Part shown: one piece after another, positions 18,707 through 27,775 of the stretch
How positions within the stretch are numbered: position 1 is the stretch's first letter
How the letters are laid out: the number at the start of each line of letters is the position of its first letter
NCBI GenBank assembly: GCA_902727925.1
Contig: CACVAW010000020.1
Coordinates: 1 to 36,639, forward strand
Origin: an uncultured Campylobacterales bacterium
GTDB taxonomy: Bacteria; Campylobacterota; Campylobacteria; Campylobacterales; CACVAW01
Length of the DNA: 36,639 nucleotides
Direction: 5' to 3'
Made by a program: the position numbers and the translations under genes
Notes under the pieces: generated by a model
Databases searched by the model: none
What the model was told of the DNA's origin: nothing
The model's input: the letters and a program-made list of their open reading frames with translations, nothing else

Positions 18707-19497
18707 TAGATATTTGCTTTGTATATTTTATATGCTTGTACTGAAAGTTTTTTTAAGTCATTTATTCTGGTTTCTGGTAATGGGTGAGTTGAAAGAAATT
18801 CAGCACCTTTTGAGCTTGTTGCTTCTTTCATATTTTGCCAAAATGATATTGACTCTCTTGGATCATAGCCTGCTTCTGCCATTATCATTATTCCTATATG
18901 GTCGCTTTCACTTTCTTGGGAACGTGAGTGTTTTAATACACCTAGTCCTGAGCCTATTCCAAATGCAGTATTTATTAGTTGTAAGTTTCCTGATGAAACG
19001 TTGCCGCTTAAACTTGCTAGTCCTATTTGTGAAACTAGATTTACTCCCATCTGGGTGGTCATTCTTTCAGCTGAGTGTCTAGCTATTGCGTGAGCTACTT
19101 CATGAGCTATTACGGTTGCAAGCTGGGCATCGTTTTTTGCTATGTTCATAATTCCAGTATAAACAAATATTTTACCACCTGGCAAACAAAATGCATTTAT
19201 TGTTTTGTCGTCACTTATTACATGAAACTCCCATTTAAAATCAGGTAAACCTGATTTTGTTACATATTTATTTGCAACATTAGCAATTTTTGAACTTATA
19301 GCTTGAACCTTGGCTAGAGCTTGGAGATCAATATCAACTTTGTCTTTATTTTCTGTGATTGTTTGTACTGAAGCTTCAGCTCCAAGAGCTAGTTCTTTTT
19401 GTGTATCTATTAGAATAAATTGATTTCTTCCTGTAATTGGAGCTTTTGTACAGCTTACTATAAAAGTTATGATTAGTATTGATAGTATGATTTTCAT
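18706..19497 (-). CDS. M48-family metalloprotease lipoprotein
   Basis: This is a periplasmic, membrane-anchored zinc protease of the M48C (BepA/LoiP-like) type, probably acting in envelope protein quality control. The N-terminus has a lipoprotein signal with lipobox IVSC. The zinc site is HEVAH within VIAHEVAHAIARHS, and the third ligand lies in ESESDHIG. FWQNM and STHPLPETRI are also family signatures. There is no C-terminal TPR region, so it is the short form of 263 residues. Two Met codons stand in tandem; the second (19497) is preferred because AAAGGA lies five bases upstream of it. It is 27 bases after spoT and overlaps dnaE. Confidence 0.92.
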   Translation of the reverse strand: MKIILSILIITFIVSCTKAPITGRNQFILIDTQKELALGAEASVQTITENKDKVDIDLQALAKVQAISSKIANVANKYVTKSGLPDFKWEFHVISDDKTINAFCLPGGKIFVYTGIMNIAKNDAQLATVIAHEVAHAIARHSAERMTTQMGVNLVSQIGLASLSGNVSSGNLQLINTAFGIGSGLGVLKHSRSQESESDHIGIMIMAEAGYDPRESISFWQNMKEATSSKGAEFLSTHPLPETRINDLKKLSVQAYKIYKANI

Positions 19498-19526
19498 CAT
19501 AGTCCTTTATTTGAAATTTTTAGTTT

Positions 19527-21734
19527 TTATATACTCCAATTAAAAATTGAAGTTTCTTTTTTAGGTAAATATATTTTTTTATTGCCGCGTCTGTCTCTTC
19601 TTATTTCTGAAATTTTTATATTTGAAAAAGTATCTATTATTTTTTGATTAATTCTTTTTATATTTGAAACTTCAGAGTAATTTACTTCCAGAAGAATATA
19701 AGATAAATTTTCTTCATTAAAGTTTTCAAGAGTTTTTATCTTGAGTATAGCTAACTTAAAAGTACTAAGCAGTTCAAAAAGTTTTGTTATATCACTACTA
19801 TTGTCTTTTAGGGGTAATAGTATCTCAAATTGATTAATAGTTTTAATTTTCCAATTAGTATAACAAACATTTTTTAAATTATTCTTTAAATTATCTTTTG
19901 AAAATGAGCATAATTTATTATGTATTTCTAAAGTATTCTTAGAATCTAAAAAACCTACTATTTCATCTCCAACCTTTGGATGACAGCAGTGCGCAATTGA
20001 AGTTTTGGTGACATTAAAGTTTGAATATATTACAAGGTTTGATATGAACTGTGGAGTTAATGTATATCTTTTTATAAGAGTTTTTTTTAGAGACTTATTA
20101 GATATTTTAGAAAATATATAAAATTTTATTAGTCTTTTTATACTTTCTATGCTTAAAGAGGATTTAATATATTTATCAAGTAGTCTGTTTTCATTAATCC
20201 ATTCAAGTATATAATCTCCAGACTTATCAAAAATTTTAGAAAATATTTGTACTACTATCAAAATATTTATTTTTGACAACTCATGTAGGTATGCTTCTTC
20301 TAAGTATTGTTTAGCTTTTGGGCTGTTTACTGCGTATCTCCAAGAATGTTTTATACTATTTTTTGTAGATGTAACTATTTTTATATGATCGTTATTATTT
20401 AGTTTATATATTGGAGGAACTTTTTTACCATTAACTATACCATATGATATGTTTTTACCTAAGACTTCATCTATCTTGTATGCAAAATCTATTAACGTAT
20501 CATTTTTCTGTACTTTATGTTTTTTTTTATCAGGAGTGAATATTGATATTTCGTCTATTTGATCTAAACTATCTGTTTTATAAAATGATTGAAAGGTTTT
20601 TTGATATTTTTTATGGCTTATTGATCTTTCTTCTAGTGTCTCATTTATTTCTCCTGAATTTTTATATCTCCAGTGAGCTGCAATTCCTAATTTTGCAGAT
20701 TGATCCATTTCGAAAGTTCTTATTTGATTTTCTATAGTATGGTTTATTTGGTTTGTTATTGTTGTATGTAGAGTTTGATATCCATTATCTTTAGGGCTTG
20801 CAATATAGTCTTTGAATTTTTTGAATTCTGGAGTGAAGTGCTCGTGTATGAGCCCCATAGCATGATAGCAGTCAGATTTTTTAGGTAGGATTATTCTTAC
20901 AGCTAATATATCTGAGAGTTCATGTATTTTTATACCTTTTCGTTGAGTTTTTAGATATATTGAGTATTTTTCTTTAATTCTTTTTTCTACACGATAATCT
21001 TCTTTATTAAATCCGCTTTTCATTAAAATTTCTTCGACTTTTAAGATGTAATTATTTAGTACTATTTGAAACTCATTTTGATGTTCATCTATAAAAGATG
21101 AGACTTCTTTATATCCTTGCGGAAAAAGGTATTGAAAACAGATATTTTCTAGAACAAGTTTTATTCTGTTCATACCAAGTCTATTGGCTAGTGGGATATA
21201 AAAAGATAATGTTTCTCTACATTTTTCTTCTATTTTTTTTGGTATCATCGCACCAATTGTAATAAGATTATGAGTTCTATCACATAGCTTTATAACAAGG
21301 ACTCTAACATCTTTAGATGCATTAGACGTTAGTTTAGCAAAGGTTAGTTCTTTGATTTTGATTTTATCTACATCTTTATCTATAGGCTTTGTAAGTGCAT
21401 CTACTAAAAACTCTACAGTTGTACCAAATTCTTGTTTTATGTATTTAAGGGTTACTTTTGTGTCTTCAACGGTATCATGAAGAAGTGCTGCACAGATAGA
21501 TTCTTCATTACCACCCAAAAAACCAATATATCCAGCAACACTAAGAGGATGTATTATATATGGATGGCCAGTTTTTCTATTTTGCCCTTCATGAGACTTT
21601 ATACTAAGTTCAAGAGCTTTTTCTATTAGTTCTGAGGTAGGACAATAAGCACGAAAAAATCTTTTAGCAGATAGTAGATCTATGCATTGCTTTGAAGATT
21701 CTACTAGGTCTAGAAAGTTTTTAACATTTTTCAA
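19527..21734 (-). CDS. spoT: Bifunctional (p)ppGpp synthetase/hydrolase
   Basis: It makes and degrades the alarmone (p)ppGpp. The HD hydrolase domain has H48, H62 and HDTVED (residues 86-91), so hydrolysis should be intact. The synthetase domain has KEKYSIYLK, DYIASPKDNGYQTLHTT and ENQIRT. A TGS domain follows (ISIFTPDKKKHKVQKNDTLIDFA), then a helical region, a Cys/His zinc-finger-like motif (AHCCHPKVGDEI) and an ACT-like C-terminus. At 735 residues it is the usual single long RSH of Campylobacterota. The start is TTG at 21734, overlapping the rpoZ 3' end by 14 bases. Coupling to rpoZ is conserved widely, and omega forms part of a ppGpp site on RNA polymerase in proteobacteria. Confidence 0.96.
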   Translation of the reverse strand: MKNVKNFLDLVESSKQCIDLLSAKRFFRAYCPTSELIEKALELSIKSHEGQNRKTGHPYIIHPLSVAGYIGFLGGNEESICAALLHDTVEDTKVTLKYIKQEFGTTVEFLVDALTKPIDKDVDKIKIKELTFAKLTSNASKDVRVLVIKLCDRTHNLITIGAMIPKKIEEKCRETLSFYIPLANRLGMNRIKLVLENICFQYLFPQGYKEVSSFIDEHQNEFQIVLNNYILKVEEILMKSGFNKEDYRVEKRIKEKYSIYLKTQRKGIKIHELSDILAVRIILPKKSDCYHAMGLIHEHFTPEFKKFKDYIASPKDNGYQTLHTTITNQINHTIENQIRTFEMDQSAKLGIAAHWRYKNSGEINETLEERSISHKKYQKTFQSFYKTDSLDQIDEISIFTPDKKKHKVQKNDTLIDFAYKIDEVLGKNISYGIVNGKKVPPIYKLNNNDHIKIVTSTKNSIKHSWRYAVNSPKAKQYLEEAYLHELSKINILIVVQIFSKIFDKSGDYILEWINENRLLDKYIKSSLSIESIKRLIKFYIFSKISNKSLKKTLIKRYTLTPQFISNLVIYSNFNVTKTSIAHCCHPKVGDEIVGFLDSKNTLEIHNKLCSFSKDNLKNNLKNVCYTNWKIKTINQFEILLPLKDNSSDITKLFELLSTFKLAILKIKTLENFNEENLSYILLEVNYSEVSNIKRINQKIIDTFSNIKISEIRRDRRGNKKIYLPKKETSIFNWSI

Positions 21735-21933
21735 TGTTCTTTAATCCAATTTTACCTTCAGCTATCTCTTTTAGAGCGATATCAGTAAATTGAAGGTTGT
21801 CTTCAGTAACTTGAACTAGTGGTATATCACCATCAAGAAGTTGTTTAGCTCTTTGACCTACAAGTAGGGCTAGTTTATAAGAGTCATTTTCAGTATATTC
21901 TAGTGCTTTATGTATTATTTCTTCTGGTCTCAA
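21721..21933 (-). CDS. rpoZ: RNA polymerase subunit omega
   Basis: This 70-residue omega subunit helps fold and hold the beta' subunit. The N-terminus MRPEEIIHKALEYTENDSYKLALLVGQRAKQL matches the omega signature (xxALxxxxNxYxLxxxVxxRAxxL). The start is TTG (21931-21933) with AAAAAGGA six bases upstream. It lies 12 bases after hsrA and overlaps spoT by 14 bases, giving an hsrA-rpoZ-spoT unit. Confidence 0.94.
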   Translation of the reverse strand: MRPEEIIHKALEYTENDSYKLALLVGQRAKQLLDGDIPLVQVTEDNLQFTDIALKEIAEGKIGLKNIEKC

Positions 21934-21945
21934 TATTTTTCCTTT

Positions 21946-22602
21946 TTATACGCCGTAGCAAAATTTGTATCCACGTCTTCTAACCGTTTCTATACATTTT
22001 TTGTCTATAGCTTTGTCAAGTTTTTGTCTTATCGCATTTATTGAAGTTTCGATTACATTTGGTGTTATATATTCAGGCTCTTCCCAAATTGCATTGAGTA
22101 GTCTATCTTTTGATATTACTTTGTTCTTATATTTTATTAAGTATACAAGAATATCAAAAGGTTTACCTCTAATATCAAGTTTTTTGTCACCAAAATATAC
22201 GCTTTCTTGATCTAATTCAATTACTAGTTTTTCACCACAGTATATTTTATTGTTTACATGGTTTCTTAGTTTTGAGTCTATTCTTGAGAGTATTATATCT
22301 ACATCAAAAGGTTTTTTTACAAAGTCATTTGCTCCCTCTTCGAGAAAGTCTATTTCTGTAGATTTTGAGGTTTCAGAAGATATTACTATTGTTGGAGTCT
22401 TATATTTTAATTCCATATTTTTAATAAATTTTGATGTTTTTTCAAAGTCAGATTTATAACTAAGAAGTATTAAGTCATAACTTCTAAATATCAAAAAGTT
22501 AGAACTATCATACATATTATATGATTCATCAAATATGTATCTACCATTCTTTGATAAACTTTCTAATAACTCTTTATCTAATCCAACGGAAAGAATCCTC
22601 AA
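21946..22602 (-). CDS. hsrA: Atypical orphan response regulator HsrA/CosR
   Basis: This is an OmpR/PhoB-type regulator, essential in Helicobacter and Campylobacter, where it controls metabolism, redox and cell division genes. The receiver lacks the phospho-acceptor Asp: the strand reads YDLILLSYKSD, as in H. pylori HsrA (YDLVMVSDKN). The DNA-binding domain is very close to HsrA: AIWEEPEYITPNVIE and ETVRRRGYKFCY. No histidine kinase is nearby. The start is best placed at the TTG at 22602, giving MRILSVG, which aligns with known HsrA starts and has TTGAGGAT just upstream. A TTG at 22617 would add five residues. Transcription into rpoZ and spoT is likely. Confidence 0.93.
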   Translation of the reverse strand: MRILSVGLDKELLESLSKNGRYIFDESYNMYDSSNFLIFRSYDLILLSYKSDFEKTSKFIKNMELKYKTPTIVISSETSKSTEIDFLEEGANDFVKKPFDVDIILSRIDSKLRNHVNNKIYCGEKLVIELDQESVYFGDKKLDIRGKPFDILVYLIKYKNKVISKDRLLNAIWEEPEYITPNVIETSINAIRQKLDKAIDKKCIETVRRRGYKFCYGV

Positions 22603-22732
22603 TATATATATCCTCAAATTTTATTAAATAGTGCCTATATATAGACTATACTAAACCCATCTTTAAAATTTTTTTGTTATTATATCCTTTTATTTTATTT
22701 CATGCAAGTTATTGTTAATATTAGGGTTAGTT

Positions 22733-23404
22733 TTGGAAATAAGAGATAAGTTTTATGAGATGTTAGAGTTACAATTAGTCCTAAATAATGAAACAAATGG
22801 ACTAGAATGGACAAAAGGTTATAATAAAAACAATAAGTTAATTGATTGGAATAGATGCATTTATATGGAAAGTGCAGAACTTATTGATAGTTTTTCTTGG
22901 AAGCATTGGAAAAATATTAATAGTGCTACTGATTGGGATAACGTTTATATTGAACTTGTTGACATATGGCATTTTATATTGAGCTTAAAGCTAGAATCTA
23001 ATCAAAATAATATTGTAAATACAGATGAATTATCAAAAAATGAGTTTACAAAGCTTAAAAACCTAAAAGCTCAAGAAAATATTTATGATATTTTAGAGAT
23101 TACAAGAGAGCTAATTAATAACACTTCGAGTCAAAATTCAGATTTGAATAAAACAATAGAAATATATTTTAGACTGTGTACTTCTTGTGGTATGAGTTTT
23201 GATAATATTTATGATTTATATATAGGCAAAAATGTACTGAATAAATTCAGACAAGATAACGGCTACAAAACAGGAAAATACATTAAAATCTGGAATGGAA
23301 AAGAAGATAATCAAATAATGATGCAAATCATGCAAAGTTTAGAAAAAATCAACTTCAATATTCTTTACAATGAACTTGAAGTTGAATATAAAAAAGTAAG
23401 TTAG
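22733..23404 (+). CDS. dut: Dimeric all-alpha dUTPase
   Basis: It hydrolyses dUTP to dUMP and pyrophosphate, keeping uracil out of DNA. It belongs to the dimeric, all-alpha dUTPase family (Campylobacter jejuni type), not the trimeric beta fold. Magnesium ligands appear in YMESAELIDSF and IELVDIWHF (ExxE and ExxD). ETNGLEW and SWKHWK are family signatures. The TTG at 22733 is preferred over an upstream TTG at 22712 because AGGG lies six bases before it. It is transcribed divergently from hsrA, with an AT-rich 130-base promoter region between them. Confidence 0.9.
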   Translation: MEIRDKFYEMLELQLVLNNETNGLEWTKGYNKNNKLIDWNRCIYMESAELIDSFSWKHWKNINSATDWDNVYIELVDIWHFILSLKLESNQNNIVNTDELSKNEFTKLKNLKAQENIYDILEITRELINNTSSQNSDLNKTIEIYFRLCTSCGMSFDNIYDLYIGKNVLNKFRQDNGYKTGKYIKIWNGKEDNQIMMQIMQSLEKINFNILYNELEVEYKKVS

Positions 23405-23429
23405 ACATTAAAGCAAGTTATCAATATTT

Positions 23430-23447
23430 AAGAAGTTGTTACTTCTT
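23430..23447 (+). promoter_or_regulatory. Small hairpin between dut and luxS
   Basis: AAGAAGT and ACTTCTT form a 7-bp stem with a TGTT loop, about 28 bases before the luxS ATG. It could be a weak terminator of dut or a leader hairpin of luxS. It is too small to match the known SAH riboswitch. Confidence 0.35.
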
Positions 23448-23474
23448 TGAACCGAATAAAAAGGATTTATAAAT

Positions 23475-24002
23475 ATGCCATTATTAGATAGTTTTAAAGT
23501 TGATCATACAAAAATGAAAGCACCACTTGTAAGAGTTGCAAAGGTTATGAATACCCCTAAAGGAGATACTATAACTACATTTGATCTTAGATTTTGTACT
23601 CCAAATGAAGAAAAAATGAAATTTAACGGACTTCATACATTAGAACATCTTTTTGCAGGGTTTATGAGAGATCATCTTAATTCTGATGGAGTAGAAATTA
23701 TTGATATATCTCCTATGGGATGTGCTACTGGATTTTATATGAGTTTAGTAGGAACTCCAAGTGAGGATAAAGTTATAAGTGCTTGGAAGTCATCTATGCA
23801 AGATGTTTTAGATGTAAAATCTCAAAACAATATTCCAGAATTAAACCTCTATCAATGTGGTTCATACGAGCTTCATTCACTAACAGAAGCAAAAGAGATA
23901 GCAAAAATGATATTAGATGCTGATATATCAGTACTAGATAATAAAGAAGTACTTTTAAGTGATGAAAAATTAAATAAAATAGCAAAGGATGCTAATGTCT
24001 AA
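23475..24002 (+). CDS. luxS: S-ribosylhomocysteine lyase
   Basis: It cleaves S-ribosylhomocysteine to homocysteine and DPD, the precursor of autoinducer 2, in the activated methyl cycle. The metal ligands are H54 and H58 (HTLEH) and C128 (QCGSYELHS). The catalytic Cys83 is in MGCATGFY. At 175 residues it has the normal length. ATG 23475 follows AAAGGA. The 3' end overlaps the flavoprotein gene by eight bases. No pfs gene is in the window. Confidence 0.97.
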   Translation: MPLLDSFKVDHTKMKAPLVRVAKVMNTPKGDTITTFDLRFCTPNEEKMKFNGLHTLEHLFAGFMRDHLNSDGVEIIDISPMGCATGFYMSLVGTPSEDKVISAWKSSMQDVLDVKSQNNIPELNLYQCGSYELHSLTEAKEIAKMILDADISVLDNKEVLLSDEKLNKIAKDANV

Positions 24003-24954
24003 AGTTTATGATTTAGTTGCAGTTGGAGCGGGACCTGCTGGAATTGGCGCTGCTTATGAGGGAATTCAATCGGGATTTAAAGATGTGTTATTGCTTGAAA
24101 AAATGGGTGAATCATCACATACTATTAGGAATTATTATAAAAAAGGCAAAAGAGTAGACAAGCTTTATAAAGGTATAGACCTAGAATTAAAAGGGCATAT
24201 ACCTTTTACAGATTCTACAAGAGAGCCTACCCTTGATTACTTTGAAGAGTTTATTAATACTACAGGAATTGAATATAAAGTTTGGTCAGAAGTGAGTAAA
24301 ATCACTAAAGACAAAGATATTTTTACTGTATATTCAAATTCAGGTGAATATCAATGTAAAAATGTGGTGATCGGTATTGGTAATATGGGTAAACCAAATA
24401 AACCAAGTTATAAGATACCTGGATCAATTAAAAAGCAAGTGAACTTCAACCTTGATAAAGTTGTTAACGGCGAAGCGATACTTGTTGTTGGTGGTGGAGA
24501 TAGTGCCGTTGAATATGCTTTTGATTTAGCTTTTAGAAAACTTGATGTTACTCTTAATTATAGAAAAACAGAGTTCACAAGAATAAATGATATCAATAAA
24601 AAAGATCTTAATTCAGTACTTGATGATGGAACTCTAAAAACAGTTTTAGGTATAGATGTAGATTCGATAGAAGATGCAGATGATAACAAAATCAAAGTTA
24701 ATTTTAATAATGGTTCATCACAACTTTTTGATAGGATAATATACGCAATTGGTGGTACTACTCCAGTTGATTTTCTAAAATCTTGCGGTATAGAAGTAGA
24801 TGACAAGAAAGTACCTTTTCAAAATGAGAATCATCAAACAAATGTAGAAGGTCTTTATGTAGCTGGTGATATAGCTTGTAAAGGTGGTGGATCAGTATGT
24901 TTGGCACTTAATCATAGCTATGAAGCTATAATAGACATAGTAAGTACTAATTGA
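23995..24954 (+). CDS. FqrB-like NAD(P)H:flavodoxin/quinone-type flavoprotein oxidoreductase
   Basis: This is a two-dinucleotide-fold flavoprotein. FAD binds at GAGPAG (residues 11-16) and NAD(P)H at [20 protein letters not shown] closes the FAD domain. There is no CxxC pair, so it is not a thioredoxin reductase although it has that fold. Size and motif order fit the FqrB group of H. pylori and C. jejuni, which passes electrons between NADPH and flavodoxin, linked to pyruvate oxidation. YpdA-like bacillithiol reductases are an alternative. ATG 23995 is chosen because AAAGGA lies six bases upstream; an ATG at 23989 would add two residues. It overlaps luxS and tilS. Confidence 0.8.
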   Translation: MSKVYDLVAVGAGPAGIGAAYEGIQSGFKDVLLLEKMGESSHTIRNYYKKGKRVDKLYKGIDLELKGHIPFTDSTREPTLDYFEEFINTTGIEYKVWSEVSKITKDKDIFTVYSNSGEYQCKNVVIGIGNMGKPNKPSYKIPGSIKKQVNFNLDKVVNGEAILVVGGGDSAVEYAFDLAFRKLDVTLNYRKTEFTRINDINKKDLNSVLDDGTLKTVLGIDVDSIEDADDNKIKVNFNNGSSQLFDRIIYAIGGTTPVDFLKSCGIEVDDKKVPFQNENHQTNVEGLYVAGDIACKGGGSVCLALNHSYEAIIDIVSTN

Positions 24955-25919
24955 TTAGACCTAATTATTTAAATAATAAAAAAAACCTTTTAGCATACTC
25001 AGGAGGAGTCGATTCAACGGCTCTTTTCTTTTTACTCTTAAATGCTAAAATTGATTTTGATATAGCTATAGTTGATTATCAAGTTCGTCCAGAATCAAAA
25101 GAAGAAGTAGAGTATGCTAAAACTCTTGCAAATGAATACAACAAAAAGATATATATTCACACATCTACCTCTATAAAAACTAACTTTGAATCAAATGCAA
25201 GAGCTATTAGATACAAGTTTTTTGAAAAATTAATAAATGAACACAAATATGAAAATCTTATTACAGCTCATCAATTAAATGATAGAGTTGAATGGTTTAT
25301 GATGCAGTTTGCTAAAGGTTCAGGACTTGTAGAGTTAATAGGGTTTGATGAAATAGAAGCTAAACAAAATTATAAGTTAGTAAGACCATTACTTAATACC
25401 TCAAGAAGTGATATAGAAAAATACTTGAGTACAAATAAGATAAAGTATTTTCAAGATGCTAGTAATAGTGATCCTAAATATAAAAGAAATGAAATAAGAA
25501 CTCTTTTTAATCAGTTCACTGAAGATAATATAAATGGTATTAAAAAAAGCTTTGAGTACTTAAACGTTGATAAAAGTTCTTTTTTTGACTTGAAATACAA
25601 AGAAATTACAAAAGAGTTATTTTTGATATCTAGAAATAAAGATGATAATATAAACATAAGATATATCGACAAGGTATTAAAAATACTGGGAATATTAATA
25701 TCAAAATCTCAAAGAGATGAAATTATAAACACAAAAGATTGTGTGATATCCAATACTGTAGCAGTTTGTTTTACTGATACATATATATGGATTGGAAATT
25801 ATATCACTGGCGTAATAATGCAAAAAGATAAAAAAGAAGAATATCGTAGACTTTGTATTCCTCCAAAAATAAGACCATATCTATATAAAAACAGTATAGA
25901 TATAAAAGAGTATATATGA
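24951..25919 (+). CDS. tilS: tRNA(Ile)-lysidine synthase
   Basis: It attaches lysine to C34 of the AUA-reading tRNA-Ile, using ATP. The PP-loop SGGVDST is at residues 17-23. AHQLNDRVEWFMM and YFQDASNSDPKYKRNEIR are strongly conserved TilS signatures. The C-terminal region is short, giving 322 residues as in other Campylobacterota. No ATG is near the expected N-terminus. The start is taken as TTG 24951, overlapping the previous stop by four bases (TTGA), and the gene ends overlapping acpS by four bases (ATGA). Confidence 0.93.
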   Translation: MIRPNYLNNKKNLLAYSGGVDSTALFFLLLNAKIDFDIAIVDYQVRPESKEEVEYAKTLANEYNKKIYIHTSTSIKTNFESNARAIRYKFFEKLINEHKYENLITAHQLNDRVEWFMMQFAKGSGLVELIGFDEIEAKQNYKLVRPLLNTSRSDIEKYLSTNKIKYFQDASNSDPKYKRNEIRTLFNQFTEDNINGIKKSFEYLNVDKSSFFDLKYKEITKELFLISRNKDDNINIRYIDKVLKILGILISKSQRDEIINTKDCVISNTVAVCFTDTYIWIGNYITGVIMQKDKKEEYRRLCIPPKIRPYLYKNSIDIKEYI

Positions 25920-26275
25920 TAGGTATAGATTTAGTATCAATAAATAGAATACAAAAAATTGTAGATAGATTTGGAGATAAAGGTCTTAGAAAGTTTTTGA
26001 GTGAAAATGAAATAAAAATAGCTAAAAAAACAGAGACTATAGCAGGTTTTTATGCAGCTAAAGAAGCAGTATCAAAAGCTCTTAAATGTGGTATTGGCAG
26101 TGAATGTGGTTTTTTAGATATAGTGATAAAAAAGAGTGATAAAAATGCTCCTTTTTTAGAGTTTTCGGATGAACTTATAAAAAGATTTGATATTAAAGAT
26201 AGTTCACTTTCTATTACTCATGATGGTGGATTTGCTGTTGCTGTTGTGGCTATTGAATGTGGGGGAATAGGTTGA
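25916..26275 (+). CDS. acpS: Holo-[acyl-carrier-protein] synthase
   Basis: It transfers 4'-phosphopantetheine from CoA to apo-ACP. Magnesium-binding Asp5 lies in IGIDLVSI, and the catalytic Glu in GFYAAKEAVSKAL. SLSITHDGGFAVAVV is the C-terminal signature. At 119 residues it has the usual AcpS length. The start ATG overlaps the tilS stop, so it is the last gene of the dut/luxS run. It faces radA across a hairpin-rich gap. Confidence 0.95.
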   Translation: MIGIDLVSINRIQKIVDRFGDKGLRKFLSENEIKIAKKTETIAGFYAAKEAVSKALKCGIGSECGFLDIVIKKSDKNAPFLEFSDELIKRFDIKDSSLSITHDGGFAVAVVAIECGGIG

Positions 26276-26331
26276 AACTTAGTTTTATATCTAAATGAAA
26301 TTTACGAGTAGTTTTGTTTAATGAGTTTATT

Positions 26332-26349
26332 GTAAAAACAAGTTTTTAC
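26332..26349 (+). terminator. Palindrome after acpS, candidate terminator
   Basis: GTAAAAACAAGTTTTTAC is a near-perfect self-complementary 18-mer (about 7 bp of stem plus a four-base loop), with T5 in its 3' arm. It lies 57 bases after the acpS stop and is a reasonable plus-strand terminator. Confidence 0.5.
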
Positions 26350-26400
26350 GACATTAAGGTGTTCCGATTTATGGTACTTCGTACACTACAAATTCGGTTC

Positions 26401-26442
26401 GAAGCGGAAAAGAGTGAAGAAATTCACTCTTTTCTACGCTTC
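26401..26442 (-). terminator. Long hairpin between convergent acpS and radA
   Basis: The inner stem AAAAGAGTGAA / TTCACTCTTTT (26408-26418 and 26423-26433) closes on GAAA. An outer stem GAAGCG / CGCTTC (26401-26406 and 26437-26442) extends it across a small internal loop. It overlaps the radA stop codon, so it probably terminates radA, and possibly both strands. Confidence 0.7.
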
Positions 26443-27775
26443 ACATCCAATCCAACACTTGTGTTACTTTTGACACCTCGTAATACTTAAGTCCTTTTTC
26501 ACTTAGTGTTGGTTTTTTGGGTAGTATGATTTTTTCAAACCCTTGCATTAAAGCTTCTTTGAGTCTAACATCAAGGTTAAAGACTTCTCTTATATCGCCA
26601 GTCAGGCTAACTTCACCTAAGAATATGGTATTGGGGTTAATTGCTCTATCTTTAAAACTACTTATAATTGCAGCAATTACTGCTAAGTCTATAGATGTTT
26701 CATTGATTTTTAAACCTCCTGATATATTTAGGAATATATCATAGTCACCTAGCTCAAAGCCTAGCTTTTTTTCAAGTAAAGCTATTAGCATATTAAGTCT
26801 ATTTAGATCAAATCCAGTTGAACTTCTTTTTGGTGTGGGGTAAGATTTGTCTGATACTAGTGCTTGTATTTCAAAGACTATAGGTCGTGATCCTTCCATT
26901 GTTATGCTTAGGGTTGAGCCAGCTTGGTTATTCGACCTTGAAAAGAATTTATTAGATATATCTGTAGCACTTATTAGACCCTTGCTTGTCATTTCAAAGA
27001 TACCTATTTCGCTAGTACTCCCAAATCTATTTTTAAATCCTCTTAGTATTCTGAAGTCTTTAGAGTTGTCACCTTCAAAGTATAATACGGTATCAACCAT
27101 ATGTTCAAGTACTCTTGGACCTGCAATTGCACCGTCTTTTGTGATGTGTCCTACGATGAATGTTGAGATTCCTTTTTCTTTACTTATTCTCATAAGTTCA
27201 AAAGTGTTCTCTTTTACTTGGGATACACTTCCTGGCGCCGAGTTTAGCTCTTCTGAGTATATAGTTTGGATTGAATCTATGATAAGAAGTTCATAATTTC
27301 TTTTTGAGAGTTCTTGCAAAATTCGTTCAAGTTTAAGTTCAGACAAAAGATACAAGTTCTCTTCGTTTGCATCAAGTCTGTTTGCCCGAAGCTTTATTTG
27401 TGCTGGGGATTCTTCTGCACTCACATAAAGAACTAGTTTATTATGTTTTGCAATATCTGAAGCAAGTTTAAGAAGTAGGGTAGACTTACCAATACCAGGA
27501 GCTCCACCTATTAGTATAAGCGAAGCTGGAACTATGCCCCCACCAAGAACGATATCAAGCTCTTTGTTATATGTTGAAAATCTATGTATAGCATCTATTT
27601 TGATATCAGTTATTTTTGTAGCTTCATTATATGAACTTTTGTCTTTTGACGCTGTTTTTGATACAGTATTTTCAACAAAACTATCCCAGGTATCACAGTC
27701 TGGACATTTGCCCAGCCATTTAGGAGTACTAAAACCACAAGACTGGCATTCAAATAGAGTTTTTGTTTTTTTCAT
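26441..27775 (-). CDS. radA: DNA repair protein RadA
   Basis: This is a RecA-like ATPase with helicase activity that promotes branch migration in recombination. An N-terminal four-Cys zinc finger is present (C10, C13, C24, C27), then Walker A GAPGIGKST (91-99), the RadA-specific KNRFG in RGFKNRFGSTSEIG, and a C-terminal Lon-protease-like domain (NISGGLKINETSIDLAV). At 444 residues it has the normal length. It overlaps ftsY by four bases (ATGA), forming a TlpA-ftsY-radA operon. Confidence 0.96.
   Translation of the reverse strand: MKKTKTLFECQSCGFSTPKWLGKCPDCDTWDSFVENTVSKTASKDKSSYNEATKITDIKIDAIHRFSTYNKELDIVLGGGIVPASLILIGGAPGIGKSTLLLKLASDIAKHNKLVLYVSAEESPAQIKLRANRLDANEENLYLLSELKLERILQELSKRNYELLIIDSIQTIYSEELNSAPGSVSQVKENTFELMRISKEKGISTFIVGHITKDGAIAGPRVLEHMVDTVLYFEGDNSKDFRILRGFKNRFGSTSEIGIFEMTSKGLISATDISNKFFSRSNNQAGSTLSITMEGSRPIVFEIQALVSDKSYPTPKRSSTGFDLNRLNMLIALLEKKLGFELGDYDIFLNISGGLKINETSIDLAVIAAIISSFKDRAINPNTIFLGEVSLTGDIREVFNLDVRLKEALMQGFEKIILPKKPTLSEKGLKYYEVSKVTQVLDWM

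Noticed and set aside
23405-23474. SAH riboswitch upstream of luxS
   Set aside because: Only a single 7-bp hairpin is present in 70 bases, and the gap lacks the multi-stem structure and conserved core.
23995-24954. Thioredoxin reductase (trxB)
   Set aside because: The fold matches, but no CxxC redox pair is present between the two halves.
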